From Candidatus Magnetominusculus dajiuhuensis (GTDB lineage: Bacteria > Nitrospirota > Thermodesulfovibrionia > Thermodesulfovibrionales > Magnetobacteriaceae), in the NCBI GenBank assembly GCA_015233465.1, contig JADFXP010000008.1, positions 1 through 64,000 on the forward strand: a stretch of DNA of 64,000 nucleotides. The letters run 5' to 3'. This document shows, piece after piece, positions 29,119-38,058 of the stretch. Below the pieces are notes generated by a model. It was not told the DNA's origin, did no database searches, and saw only the letters and a program-made list of their open reading frames with translations. The first letter of the stretch is position 1, and every line of letters begins with the position of its first letter. Made by a program: the position numbers and the translations under genes.

Positions 29119-29720
29119 ACATAACTGCAGCAATGGTTAAAGACCTTAGAGAAAAAACAGGAGTAGGCATGATGGAATGTAAAAATGCACTCTCCGAAGC
29201 CGAAGGTAATTTTGAAAAAGCAATAGATAATCTAAGAAAAAAAGGACTTGCAACAGCCAAGAAAAAGGCTAGCAGAACTGCCTCAGAAGGTCTGATTTTC
29301 TCTTACATTCATATGAATAAACTTGGAGTTTTAATAGAGCTTAACTGCGAGACAGATTTTGTAGCACGCACGGATGATTTTCAGGAATTGGCATTAGATA
29401 TTGCCCTTCATATTGCTGCTGCAAATCCGCAATATCTTACTGTAGAAGACGTTCCTGCTGCCTTAATAGAGCGTGAAAAAGAGATTTATAAAGATCAGAT
29501 AAAAAATAAACCTGCTAATATTGTAGAAAAGATATTAGAAGGCAAACTGGAGAAATTCTATACTGATAATGTCTTATTAAAACAGTTTTTCGTTAAGGAT
29601 ACTGAGCAAAAAACGACCATTACTGATCTTATAACCACAAAGATAGCAAAACTTGGCGAGAATATTGTATTAAGACGTTTTGTTCGTTTTCAATTAGGCG
29701 AGAAGATAGGCAGCGAATAG
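29115..29720 (+). CDS. tsf: Elongation factor Ts
   Basis: A 201-residue nucleotide-exchange factor for EF-Tu. The N-terminal UBA-like domain includes [19 protein letters not shown], and the core has [16 protein letters not shown] and [15 protein letters not shown]. It is the short form lacking part of the C-terminal domain, as found in Thermus and several delta-proteobacterial and Nitrospirota lineages, against about 280 residues in E. coli. It is translationally coupled to rpsB (ATGA overlap). Confidence 0.97.
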   Translation: MNITAAMVKDLREKTGVGMMECKNALSEAEGNFEKAIDNLRKKGLATAKKKASRTASEGLIFSYIHMNKLGVLIELNCETDFVARTDDFQELALDIALHIAAANPQYLTVEDVPAALIEREKEIYKDQIKNKPANIVEKILEGKLEKFYTDNVLLKQFFVKDTEQKTTITDLITTKIAKLGENIVLRRFVRFQLGEKIGSE

Positions 29721-29725
29721 ATTCC

Positions 29726-30436
29726 ATGAAATACAGGCGCATATTACTGAAATTAAGCGGTGAAATGCTTATGGGGGAAAAGGCCTTTGGTCTTTCTACC
29801 CCTGCATTAGATTATATGGCGCAAGAGATTAATTCCTTAATTGAACTCAAGGTACAGACTGCAATTGTTATAGGCGGCGGGAATATCTTCAGGGGCATGG
29901 AGATAGCCAAAAACGGCATTGAGCGAACGACGGCAGATTATATGGGAATGCTTGCAACCGTAATGAATGCCCTTGCCCTTCAGGACGCGCTTGGTAAAAA
30001 GGGTATTTCTGTGCGTGTTATGTCAGGTCTTCAGGTACATGGAGTAGTAGAGCCTTATATTCAGAGGCGGGCGGTCAGTCTCCTTGAGAAAAACAATGTA
30101 GTAATATTTGCAGCAGGCACAGGGAACCCATTTTTTACAACTGACACTGCTGCTGCACTAAGGGCGATGGAGATTGGGGCTGATATTATATTCAAAGCTA
30201 CTAAGGTAGACGGGGTTTATTCAGAAGATCCAGTTAAAAATCCATCTGCAGTAAAATATGACCGCATTTCATATACAGATGTTTTAGATAAAGGATTATC
30301 TGTAATGGATTTAACGGCAATAACGTTATGCAAGGATAATAATATTCCAATAGTAGTATTTAAATTAGACAATCAAGGCAGTATAAAAAGGGCAGTACTT
30401 GGAGAATCTGTTGGTACAGTGGTAGGTTCTTTTTAA
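29726..30436 (+). CDS. pyrH: Uridylate kinase
   Basis: A 236-residue UMP kinase of the amino-acid-kinase fold, which forms UDP for pyrimidine nucleotides. Motifs: RILLKLSGEMLMG, IVIGGGNIFRG, the TTADYMGMLATVMNALALQD segment, and FAAGTGNPFFTTDTAAALRA. It starts 5 nt after tsf. The stop codon TAA is the first triplet of a palindromic repeat copy. Confidence 0.97.
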   Translation: MKYRRILLKLSGEMLMGEKAFGLSTPALDYMAQEINSLIELKVQTAIVIGGGNIFRGMEIAKNGIERTTADYMGMLATVMNALALQDALGKKGISVRVMSGLQVHGVVEPYIQRRAVSLLEKNNVVIFAAGTGNPFFTTDTAAALRAMEIGADIIFKATKVDGVYSEDPVKNPSAVKYDRISYTDVLDKGLSVMDLTAITLCKDNNIPIVVFKLDNQGSIKRAVLGESVGTVVGSF

Positions 30437-30491
30437 TGGGTTCAAAGGGACGAGTCCCTTTGCTGGGATTTTAAGGGGCGGCGCCCCTTAA
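30435..30491 (+). repeat. Two-hairpin palindromic repeat, copy D
   Basis: A canonical copy: AATGGGTT, hairpin CAAAGGGA-CGAG-TCCCTTTG at 30443-30462, spacer CTGGGATT, hairpin TTAAGGGGC-GGC-GCCCCTTAA at 30471-30491. It sits between pyrH and frr inside a housekeeping operon and overlaps the pyrH stop. The frr ribosome site (GAGGAGG) begins directly after the second hairpin, so the hairpin could affect frr translation. Confidence 0.9.
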
Positions 30492-30505
30492 GAGGAGGTT
30501 AAGAT

Positions 30506-31063
30506 ATGGTAAAAGGGATTTTAGAAAAGACTAAGGCTAAGATGAAGAAGGTAATAGAGAACCTAAACAAGGATTTTGCCTCCTTAAGGACTGGCAGGGC
30601 ATCACTAGCGATATTAGATGGTATAACTGTGGATTATCATGGTACGCAGATGCCGTTAAATCAGGTAGCAACATTATCTTCTCCTGATGCGCAGACTCTG
30701 ACGATTGCCCCGTGGGAGCAGTCAATGATAAAACATATAGAGCATTCCATTCAGAAATCTGATCTTGGGATATCACCAAATAATGATGGGAAGATAATCA
30801 GACTTGGAGTTCCGCCTTTGACTGAAGAGAGGAGAAAGCAGCTTGTCAAGGTTGCTAAAAAGCATGCTGAGGAATCACGGGTTTCAATACGCAATGTCAG
30901 GCGTGACGCTAATGAAGAACTAAAGAAATCTGAAAAGATGGAACATATAAGCGAAGACGAGACTAAAAAGGGTCAAAAAGACGTGCAGAGTCAAACGGAT
31001 AAATTTATAGAACAGATCGACTCATTACTTGCTAATAAAGAAAAAGAAATAATGGAGGTTTAA
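30506..31063 (+). CDS. frr: Ribosome recycling factor
   Basis: A 185-residue RRF that splits post-termination ribosomes with EF-G. Motifs: FASLRTGRASLAILDGI, VDYHGTQMPLNQVA, PPLTEERRKQLVK and VSIRNVRRDANEELKK. Its length is standard. The ATG follows AGAGGAGG. It is the last of the rpsB-tsf-pyrH-frr set and is followed by a short ORF. Confidence 0.97.
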   Translation: MVKGILEKTKAKMKKVIENLNKDFASLRTGRASLAILDGITVDYHGTQMPLNQVATLSSPDAQTLTIAPWEQSMIKHIEHSIQKSDLGISPNNDGKIIRLGVPPLTEERRKQLVKVAKKHAEESRVSIRNVRRDANEELKKSEKMEHISEDETKKGQKDVQSQTDKFIEQIDSLLANKEKEIMEV

Positions 31064-31069
31064 TTAAAA

Positions 31070-31225
31070 ATGCTGAATAATTTTATGGTTAAATTAGAGG
31101 ATGCAAAACTGCCTGTGCTTCAAAAGGCTCTGAAAAGCGCTGGGCTGAAAATAAGAAGTATCGTTGAGTTACATAAAGAAGGGGTTGATAATTCTGGGGA
31201 TAGTAAAGAAACGGCTGCGGAATAA
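31070..31225 (+). CDS. Small protein of 51 residues, unknown
   Basis: A short frame reading MLNNFMVKLEDAKLPVLQKA and ending in a charged tail (DSKETAAE). It starts 6 nt after frr, with ATGGAGG as ribosome site placed over the frr stop, so it looks like a coupled fifth gene of the operon. The composition is that of a helical, soluble protein with no membrane segment or cysteines. I do not recognise a family. Confidence 0.6.
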   Translation: MLNNFMVKLEDAKLPVLQKALKSAGLKIRSIVELHKEGVDNSGDSKETAAE

Positions 31226-31316
31226 ACCTCTTATTTGATTTCTTGGATTATTATGACTGCTTAATATTATTTTGTGAAGATGGGGGCAATTTGTCGCTTA
31301 CATTAACCGAAGGATA

Positions 31317-32150
31317 TCATATCTTTATAATTTTTTGATTGTCCTTAGTGTTTGCAATTTGAAAACCATTTAAATCAGCTTCTCCTATGTGCTTTCCAAA
31401 CCTGTTAAAAACTTCCAAATGTGCTGATCTTATGCTATTATGAAGATTATCTACATACCAGTAATAATCAGTTTCTTTTTCTTGATATATCATTCTGCTA
31501 TCGTAATTTTTATTGGTAGGCTTAAACCTTTTGTTATCCCGTAAAATTGTTTCATTGTCAAGAGGAGGACGATTGCAATTAGGATCATAAACGGGTTCTT
31601 TCAATCTACCCTTTTTATTAAGCCAAACTTCAAGTTGATTTTTATCTGTGATGCAGTCAATTGGTATCTTATTTGTTGAAGTATTAAGCTGCTTTTCTAC
31701 CAATCCATTTGTTATGTTCGTAAACATCGAGTCGATAAAGTTTATCAAAAGAAAATCGTCATTTTTATATATGGATTTTCTTTCAGCAACCTCAGCTACC
31801 GATGTATTGCAGAAATTTCCATTTATATGAGTACAATGAAAAATTTGATTAGTATCATGTTTTATGTTATCATGCCAATCCTTAGTTTTAAATTGCTTAT
31901 CTAAAGTAGAAATAAACATCTGCTTAAGTTCACCACTTTCGTTGTTAAGTAAGACACTTAGAGTTTTATTATTAATTGGGTAATAGTAGAGCGGCCATAC
32001 TTTAAAAGATTCGCTAAAGAAAATTTCTACAACTATTCCGTTGATGGTAAATAGTTCAAATAGATTCAAAAAAGTAATAAATGCTGTTTTAAAATCGTTA
32101 AATGTATTATATTGTTCATGTATGGATTTTTCATTTATGAAAATCTGCAT
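31317..32150 (-). CDS. Unknown protein, third gene of the DUF262/ATPase operon (possible toxin-like effector)
   Basis: A 277-residue protein I do not recognise. The N-terminal half has hydrophobic/aromatic strands and helices (MQIFINEKSIHEQYNTFNDF, IVVEIFFSESFKVWPLYYYP). The C-terminal 50 residues read YYWYVDNLHNSIRSAHLEVF, then NRFGKHIGEADLNG. This H-x-E-V-F...G-K-H-I-G-E-x-D pattern resembles the ends of small RNase-type toxins and colicin-like domains; that likeness is by eye and unproven. It starts directly after the ATPase stop (TAG then ATG, no gap), so the two are tightly coupled. It ends convergent to the frr operon. Confidence 0.65.
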   Translation of the reverse strand: MQIFINEKSIHEQYNTFNDFKTAFITFLNLFELFTINGIVVEIFFSESFKVWPLYYYPINNKTLSVLLNNESGELKQMFISTLDKQFKTKDWHDNIKHDTNQIFHCTHINGNFCNTSVAEVAERKSIYKNDDFLLINFIDSMFTNITNGLVEKQLNTSTNKIPIDCITDKNQLEVWLNKKGRLKEPVYDPNCNRPPLDNETILRDNKRFKPTNKNYDSRMIYQEKETDYYWYVDNLHNSIRSAHLEVFNRFGKHIGEADLNGFQIANTKDNQKIIKI

Positions 32151-33413
32151 CTAAAACCCATATAGCCGCTTCAAGTCTTTTTCGGCTTGATCAAAGAACT
32201 TTTCAGGCCATTTTTCAATGCTTCCATCCTTGTTGATTTGTATGAATTCAGGTCTTATTCCCTTTTCTTGCTTTTGAAAATACACTATACCTACTTCAGA
32301 AGCATCTATTACTTCATCTTTTACATCAATCCTCAAGGCATTAAGAAAATGTTCGCTATGGGTTTCAATAAATATCTGTACTTCACATTTTGAGACATTA
32401 ACAAGAAAATGAGCAAGCTGAACTTGCGCACTGGGATGTAAGTGTATTTCGGGATTTTCAATTATAAGTATATCACCAGCTCTAGCTATAAGTCCAGAAA
32501 CAACAATGGGCAGCACGCTGCTTAATCCAAACCCCTCATTAACAGGCCTGTTTGTATCAGAGATAGAATCGCTTGACCCTAATTCAATTATTGCTACACC
32601 TGCTTCGGAAGACTTAACTTTAAGCTTTCCCCCATCAAAAATTTTGCTTAACCATACTGATGTCTGGTCTTCCAATGTTTCGGTTGAAGCTTCTTCCAAG
32701 AGTAGAGTTTTATGGACGGTATTATTTCTTAACTGATACAAAATCGTTGCAGTATATTCACCTTGTTTTCCCACATGGATAAATCGGCCTATATTTTTCA
32801 TAGGATAATAATTACGTGGTCCCAGACGATCAGCTGAAACATAGTGCACTCTTGAAAAATTGAGGTATTTTTTGATGAGTGATGCTTGAATTAACATGTT
32901 TCCTTGCATACTTTTTAGATCGTTCTCTGAAATAAATAAATCTTCCATTACATTAACAGTAAAATCACTGTTAATAGAAGAAGTTTCTTGTTTATTATTT
33001 TTTCTCAAATCTATGTTGAATTCAAATATTTCGCTTTTGACTATTCCACTAATTGAAATGTATTTAAGATTTGCCGACTGTTCGTTTAAGTGATTTTTAT
33101 TAAAATAATATTTTACGGTAAATTCATCTTTTCCGATGAAACTCTTATAGCTGAATACAATTGGATCATGCTCAGACTTAAAACGATTTCTTATGTTCGT
33201 ATATGAACCAAGTTCTATGCAGTTTCCATTTAAAATTATTTCTTCCGTATTACTGGAGTGTTCTATGGATTGACGCATCAATAAAAGTGGTTGCAGCGCC
33301 GTGGATTTGCCTTTGCCATTTACTCCAGTAAAAAGGTTAATGTTTTTTACTGGTATATTTACTTCATCCTTATAGCACTTGAAATTACTTATTCCTATTT
33401 CAGTTAGTTTCAT
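32151..33413 (-). CDS. AAA/ABC-type ATPase, DUF3696 family
   Basis: A 420-residue SMC/ABC-like ATPase. Walker A is GVNGKGKST in the N-terminal strand context IGISNFKCYKDEVNIP. Walker B with the family signature is ILIIENPEIHLHPSAQVQLA, and the switch His is in FIETHSEHFLN. The C-terminus has the DUF3696 end pattern (GSIEKWPEKFFDQAEKDL). Related OLD-like and RecF-like ATPases power many anti-phage systems; no TOPRIM nuclease is fused here. It overlaps the DUF262 gene by 14 bp and abuts the 277-residue gene, so all three should be made together. Confidence 0.85.
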   Translation of the reverse strand: MKLTEIGISNFKCYKDEVNIPVKNINLFTGVNGKGKSTALQPLLLMRQSIEHSSNTEEIILNGNCIELGSYTNIRNRFKSEHDPIVFSYKSFIGKDEFTVKYYFNKNHLNEQSANLKYISISGIVKSEIFEFNIDLRKNNKQETSSINSDFTVNVMEDLFISENDLKSMQGNMLIQASLIKKYLNFSRVHYVSADRLGPRNYYPMKNIGRFIHVGKQGEYTATILYQLRNNTVHKTLLLEEASTETLEDQTSVWLSKIFDGGKLKVKSSEAGVAIIELGSSDSISDTNRPVNEGFGLSSVLPIVVSGLIARAGDILIIENPEIHLHPSAQVQLAHFLVNVSKCEVQIFIETHSEHFLNALRIDVKDEVIDASEVGIVYFQKQEKGIRPEFIQINKDGSIEKWPEKFFDQAEKDLKRLYGF

Positions 33414-34605
33414 TGATTCCCGAACCCAATATTTCTTCTGCCCTCTTAAATCTTCTAATTACTCTATTCCTGTCAGCAGTTGCTAATCTTACTGCATCAT
33501 TGTAATTAGGATCGGACAAGAGAGTGTTGAAGTTTTCTATGATTTTATCTTTATTATTATTTAAAAACTCATTGCTTTTATTTGAAAAAAAATGACCTAT
33601 AGACTCAAGCATGGAAATATTGATTCTACCTCTGGTTGTCCTTGTAGGAAACCTAAAGTTATTTTTGCCGAAAAAATCATAAGTTTTTTCCATAACTCTA
33701 AGAAAATCAGCCTTTATTTTTTCTTCTTCTTTATCTTCCATCATATTCAAATGCTTCATTGTTTTTCCTAAAAAATAATCAATTGAATCCTTATAATCGA
33801 TCTTATAATCAAAAATCTTAAAGGCAAGATATCTGAGCACAACCTCACGGTCTTTCATTCTATCCGGTGAAATTCCATAGTCTATGGCTTTTTTGAATAT
33901 ATCGAGTTCCGCCAATTCGTTTAAAAACTCGGTAGCTCTTCCCTGATAGATACAATTTCTTACTTCCTGTCTTGTTAAAATTGTACCGCCAGTGTTTATT
34001 CTATTAAATATGTCGTAAACAATTTCTATAGGTACAGTAGGCTTTATAACATAGAGCATATGATTTTTGTCTTCTATTCGTACATGTAGGTCGGTGCCGT
34101 TTCTTTTATCCAATTCTTTAAGGTCATCAAACGATTTTCCGTTTAAATCAAGCAAGGCTTCTAAGCCTTGCAATTTAAATTTATGTTCTCCTTTTGACAT
34201 GAAATCACTGATTGTAGTTATTCTTTGCTTACCGTCTACCACGATGTAATTGCCCTTTTTGTCTTGATTCAAGTAAATAGGTGGAAGAGGTATCCCTAAT
34301 ATCATTGATTCAATAAACCTACTCTGTTTTTCAATAGGCCATACAAATGCCCGCTGATAAGCTGGATCCAAAAAGAGGTTTCCCTTTTCTAATTTTCGGA
34401 TGATTTCAAGTGAGCTTATTTTGTCTTCCCGAATATCTATTGTTTCTTTATCAAAAAGATATCCGTAAGGATAAATGCTTGAACCACTTTCATCATAGAG
34501 GTTTTCTTGAGCGTCTTCATCCGTTACAATGGGAGCATCGGTATCGGTAGACTGCTGGTTCGCTTCACTTAGTATATTTTCATCTAATTCATGTTCTTCA
34601 GGCAT
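33400..34605 (-). CDS. DUF262 (ParB-like/GmrS-type) protein
   Basis: A 401-residue protein. After an acidic tail (residues 1-45) comes the DUF262 domain: FLDPAYQRAFVWPIEKQSRF, then ESMILGIPLPPIYL and the hallmark VVDGKQR. DUF262 is the ParB/sulfiredoxin-like nucleotide-hydrolysing domain found in GmrSD and SspE defence nucleases. The DUF1524 His-Asn nuclease half of those proteins is absent; residues about 210-395 are helical and contain RTTRGRINISMLESIGHFF. It is the first gene of the three-gene minus-strand operon. No strong ribosome site is visible. The system is probably defence-related (inference). Confidence 0.85.
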   Translation of the reverse strand: MPEEHELDENILSEANQQSTDTDAPIVTDEDAQENLYDESGSSIYPYGYLFDKETIDIREDKISSLEIIRKLEKGNLFLDPAYQRAFVWPIEKQSRFIESMILGIPLPPIYLNQDKKGNYIVVDGKQRITTISDFMSKGEHKFKLQGLEALLDLNGKSFDDLKELDKRNGTDLHVRIEDKNHMLYVIKPTVPIEIVYDIFNRINTGGTILTRQEVRNCIYQGRATEFLNELAELDIFKKAIDYGISPDRMKDREVVLRYLAFKIFDYKIDYKDSIDYFLGKTMKHLNMMEDKEEEKIKADFLRVMEKTYDFFGKNNFRFPTRTTRGRINISMLESIGHFFSNKSNEFLNNNKDKIIENFNTLLSDPNYNDAVRLATADRNRVIRRFKRAEEILGSGINETN

Positions 34606-34736
34606 ATTATAAAACCAGTTACGAATTGTAGATTCAAAAGAATATCAAGCAACATAATTTCAAACAATCTTATCAAAGATGTTGTTACTTTGTCAATATG
34701 AAACAAAAACCCAGTCAAGCCAAAATGAAAAAAGCA

Positions 34737-34780
34737 TTTTTAACGGCTCTGCCCACGAGACTTCAGCAAAGGGATTATAA
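34737..34780 (-). repeat. Degenerate palindromic repeat, copy M
   Basis: TTTTTAACGGCTCTGCCC followed by GCAAAGGGATTATAAAA matches the inverted half of copies such as 50470-50510 (GGGCTCTGCCC...CAGCAAAGGGATTTTTTAA), but the hairpin arms are mutated. It begins 6 bp beyond the stop of the truncated HAMP-PAS sensor. Confidence 0.6.
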
Positions 34781-34785
34781 AAACA

Positions 34786-35946
34786 TTATAATAATGTCCG
34801 TACACAAGAAAGCCATACCCTTCCATATTCATGATGATTGAAGATGGATATTGATTTGTGCGATAAAAATACAGTTCCATCTTTTCTTATATTTTCAACT
34901 TCCCCCTTCCATACGCCAGAGATGTCAAGGGCTGAAACTATCTCTTTCACCATTTCTTGCGAGTCCTTACCATCAGGAGATAATAAAATAGATAACTTCT
35001 GACCTAATACCTCGCCTGATTTATAACCAAAAATATTGTCAAACATAGGATTTGCATATACAATTGTATGCGTTGACGCATCAACTAAATAAACTCCCTC
35101 AGCCATATTTGAGGTTATCTCATTTTTTAACCGCAGCTCTTCACTTAACTCATGCAATTTAAAAGTCATATTCTTAATAGAGGCTGAAATCTGACCGATC
35201 TCATCATTAGAGCCCATATTCCTATCAGTAATAAGAGAACCTTTTGAGAATTCATCCGTAACATTTTTAAGAACCCGTATTGGTTTTGTGAGACTTCTGA
35301 TACCAAAAAAAGCAAGAGTCATGATTATTACAAAAGATAAAAAAAACAATAGATATAATAATTGCAATATAAAACGTTTAGTATACTCAGCCTTTAATAA
35401 AAATCCCTTAGCATTTTCTTCGGCAATAGATGAAATCTTTTGCATAGAATCAGAAAGGTTTTTGCGATATATAAAGACATCACTATCTAATAACTTTTCA
35501 GCTTTATCAAAATTACCCTCACGTAATAATTTAAAAAACTCTTGATGACTATCCCTCCATTTAACTGCCTGCTTCTTTAAGGTTATAATCGGGGTTGGGG
35601 CTATTGCCCCAATATTACCGCCAAGAAATTGTCTTGATAAGACATCAATATCTCTAAGTATCTGATTTGTTGCCTCATCAACTATTTTTTTATGATCTTC
35701 TATTACCTTTTGATCTTTAAGAGACATCATCTCTCTTAGGTAAAGAGTAACCTTTATGGTATTAGCATTAATGTTATTAATGGTCTTAGTTACTGTATAA
35801 GGATGGTCATAAAGGGCGTTTGTCAAACTATACATAAAGTTTATCTTAGAAACTGTATAATAACCCAACGCACTAAAAAGCATCAAGATTATTATAACCC
35901 CAATATAAAGCCTAAGACCTATGCCTATTTTTCTCAAATAATCCAT
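34786..35946 (-). CDS. Membrane sensor with HAMP and PAS, apparently truncated
   Basis: A 386-residue protein: membrane helix 1 (about 12-33), a four-helix periplasmic sensor domain (about 34-190, MCP-like), helix 2 (about 195-220, LLYLLFFLSFVIIMTLAFFG), HAMP (about 222-275) and one PAS domain (about 280-380). It stops at GRVWLSCVRTLL, exactly where a PAC subdomain would continue (usually ...V..DIT) into a kinase or cyclase. No output domain exists in any frame just downstream. A degenerate repeat copy follows at once. So it is either a relic of a larger sensor or a truncated receptor. Confidence 0.8.
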   Translation of the reverse strand: MDYLRKIGIGLRLYIGVIIILMLFSALGYYTVSKINFMYSLTNALYDHPYTVTKTINNINANTIKVTLYLREMMSLKDQKVIEDHKKIVDEATNQILRDIDVLSRQFLGGNIGAIAPTPIITLKKQAVKWRDSHQEFFKLLREGNFDKAEKLLDSDVFIYRKNLSDSMQKISSIAEENAKGFLLKAEYTKRFILQLLYLLFFLSFVIIMTLAFFGIRSLTKPIRVLKNVTDEFSKGSLITDRNMGSNDEIGQISASIKNMTFKLHELSEELRLKNEITSNMAEGVYLVDASTHTIVYANPMFDNIFGYKSGEVLGQKLSILLSPDGKDSQEMVKEIVSALDISGVWKGEVENIRKDGTVFLSHKSISIFNHHEYGRVWLSCVRTLL

Positions 35947-36047
35947 AAAATCATGCCCTATTACTATTATTTTAGAATGTTATTAAGGAGAGCGGATACA
36001 TTTGAAATATAACTTAATCTAATAACCAAAATCAATTAAATCTTTTC

Positions 36048-36776
36048 TTATTTAGATATCCACGCACTCTTTTCTGGAGCAGTGCTTTCGTAACGCACAG
36101 TGCATTTGTCGCCTGACTTATATTTTGAGGCATCTTTTGGATGTAATATGATTTTATCATTGTGAGGTCTGCCGTATAAATCGTTATATGTGTATTGGAG
36201 AACAATGAAATTTGATTGCCTAAAATTCGTAAATCCTTCTTTTTTGGTTGATAAAGAAGAGATCACTGTAGCCTCTGCCAAGATGCCGTTTCTTGAAATA
36301 CGCAGATATTTTAATACGCCTTTTACAGCTTTAAAGAGAAGCACCCCGCCAATTAAGAAAGACAGACAACCTATCGTAAAAATAATAACAATTAATCGAT
36401 ATTCTTCATCTAAATCTATGCTCATACGTGACGAAGATGGATCATTGTGAAGATATTGCACTATAATTAGATTGCCCTCGCGAAACCTTTTCCATATATC
36501 ATAGCCTATCTTGTCTCTACCTACTTTTATGATGCCGTCTTTAGTTTTAAATTTGTAGTTGATATAATAGTAATGGGACTTTTCAATATGAACAGATTCC
36601 TTTGAGATCAATGTTGCGTTTACTAAAACACCATATTTTTCGTAATTCCTGTCTTTCTCATATCTAAGTAAAAACCCAATAATAAATGCAATGCCAATTA
36701 TTAGACATATAACTCCAATATTAATATTTGAAGTATACTTATAAAGCAATCCTCTTATAAATTCATTATTTAGCAT
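36048..36776 (-). CDS. DUF3592-type membrane protein
   Basis: About 242 residues. Two membrane helices (about 17-37, VICLIIGIAFIIGFLL, and about 125-145, LIVIIFTIGCLSFLIGGVLL) each precede a beta-rich domain. Those domains share YYINYKFKTKDG / VLQYTYNDLYGRP strands and G-x-x-x-x-V-x-Y-x-x-x-x-P ends, as in DUF3592. The function is unknown. The frame is open to 36821, but the ATG at 36776 has AAGGGTGG at good distance. Confidence 0.75.
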   Translation of the reverse strand: MLNNEFIRGLLYKYTSNINIGVICLIIGIAFIIGFLLRYEKDRNYEKYGVLVNATLISKESVHIEKSHYYYINYKFKTKDGIIKVGRDKIGYDIWKRFREGNLIIVQYLHNDPSSSRMSIDLDEEYRLIVIIFTIGCLSFLIGGVLLFKAVKGVLKYLRISRNGILAEATVISSLSTKKEGFTNFRQSNFIVLQYTYNDLYGRPHNDKIILHPKDASKYKSGDKCTVRYESTAPEKSAWISK

Positions 36777-36948
36777 TTTACCACCCTTTTTTACCAAATT
36801 TACCACATTATATTTAGTCACTTGTCATCTAATTAACACAACAATAATCAACTTGTCAAAAAATGAGGGTCAACCTTCAAAAATCCCTTATCATTATTTA
36901 CAATAATTTAGCCTTGACATCATTTTAGCAATAGTGGTAGAGTTGAAA

Positions 36949-38058
36949 ATGTTAGGCAAAATAAATTTAACTACCATTATATTTCTTTTTATTATATTGC
37001 TCTCCAGTTCAATTTATGCTGATGATGGAGCTGTTTCAAAGGAAAATACTTTATCGCCAAATCAGCTTTTATTTGAATTTGATTCCAGAAACTATATGTT
37101 TAATCTTGAATATATCGGAATTCCTCAAAGAGAAGGCGAGACATGGTTTGGGGATAATCTTAGACTTCTCTTTGAATATAAAGCTGGAAGTGATATAACC
37201 TATACAGCAGGTATGTTTGCTGCCTTTATTTATGGCGAACAGCAATTTTTTAACCCTATTGCTCCAGTAGTAACTTTTAATTATGAGCCCAACAAGGATT
37301 TTTACCTTACTCTTGGAACCCTTGACAGAAAAAGACATGACCTGCTTGATGCTATATTTGATGAAACCTTAGACTTTACAAGGGCAATATCTGCAATGGC
37401 AACTGTTTTTAGACGCGTCCCTCTCAGTAATTTTACTGAATATCCAAGACCACTGGATAATGGAGTAGAGATTTATACAGCGCACCTTAGACCATTTACA
37501 TTACAGACATGGGGCAACTGGCGTTATCTTGACAGCTATACCCATCCAAATGAATTTGATACTTCCGTAATTGCCTTATTAGATTTCAAGGAAACAACTG
37601 GTATAATAATTAATACGCAATGGCATTATATTTATAGATACGGTCTATTAAATAATCAAGGCGTAACACAAGGCGATAATGTATGTGATGCTGGGATTTC
37701 TTACAATCCATTATTTTTACAAAACATAAAGTTTTCAGCAAATATTCTCTTTTCTAATGCAGACGTAAACAGCAAAAACCTTCATCTTAATGGAAATGGT
37801 CAAGAGGTTAGATTAGATTATAATCTTTACAATTGGAGGTTATTTACAATCTACTGGAACAGCAAGAATTTTTACGCAGAAGATGGAAATGCGATGTATC
37901 AGGCAAATACATTCTGGAACTTTGGGTTCACAAGAAAGATTGATATTACAGATGGTGTGAATATTGCCTTTGGTCTTACAGTATATCGTATTGATGACAA
38001 ATTTACACATTCTGAAAAGGTGTATATGAACTTTGATAAGATTTTTAAACTATTATGA
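36949..38058 (+). CDS. Predicted outer-membrane beta-barrel protein, paralogue 1
   Basis: About 369 residues with a signal peptide (MLGKINLTTIIFLFIILLSS, cleavage likely after IYA). The rest alternates aromatic and polar residues in many short strands (ITYTAGMFAAFIYG, DFYLTLGTLDR, GINIAF-like segments) and ends FDKIFKLL, consistent with an outer-membrane barrel. GTG at 36934 is an alternative start. It is clearly paralogous to the next gene: shared NPIAPVVTFNYEP/APLMPVASFHYEP, GTLDR, LDAIFD and NGNGQE-R-LDYNLY segments. No known porin family is recognised. Confidence 0.75.
   Translation: MLGKINLTTIIFLFIILLSSSIYADDGAVSKENTLSPNQLLFEFDSRNYMFNLEYIGIPQREGETWFGDNLRLLFEYKAGSDITYTAGMFAAFIYGEQQFFNPIAPVVTFNYEPNKDFYLTLGTLDRKRHDLLDAIFDETLDFTRAISAMATVFRRVPLSNFTEYPRPLDNGVEIYTAHLRPFTLQTWGNWRYLDSYTHPNEFDTSVIALLDFKETTGIIINTQWHYIYRYGLLNNQGVTQGDNVCDAGISYNPLFLQNIKFSANILFSNADVNSKNLHLNGNGQEVRLDYNLYNWRLFTIYWNSKNFYAEDGNAMYQANTFWNFGFTRKIDITDGVNIAFGLTVYRIDDKFTHSEKVYMNFDKIFKLL

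Noticed and set aside
33400-34605. DUF262 gene considered as a GmrSD type IV restriction enzyme
   Set aside because: The DUF1524 nuclease half is absent and the neighbours (DUF3696 ATPase, unknown protein) do not fit GmrSD.
34786-34800. Read-through or Sec decoding at the end of the truncated HAMP-PAS gene
   Set aside because: The stop is TAA, not TGA, and no coding sequence continues beyond it; the adjacent sequence is a repeat remnant.
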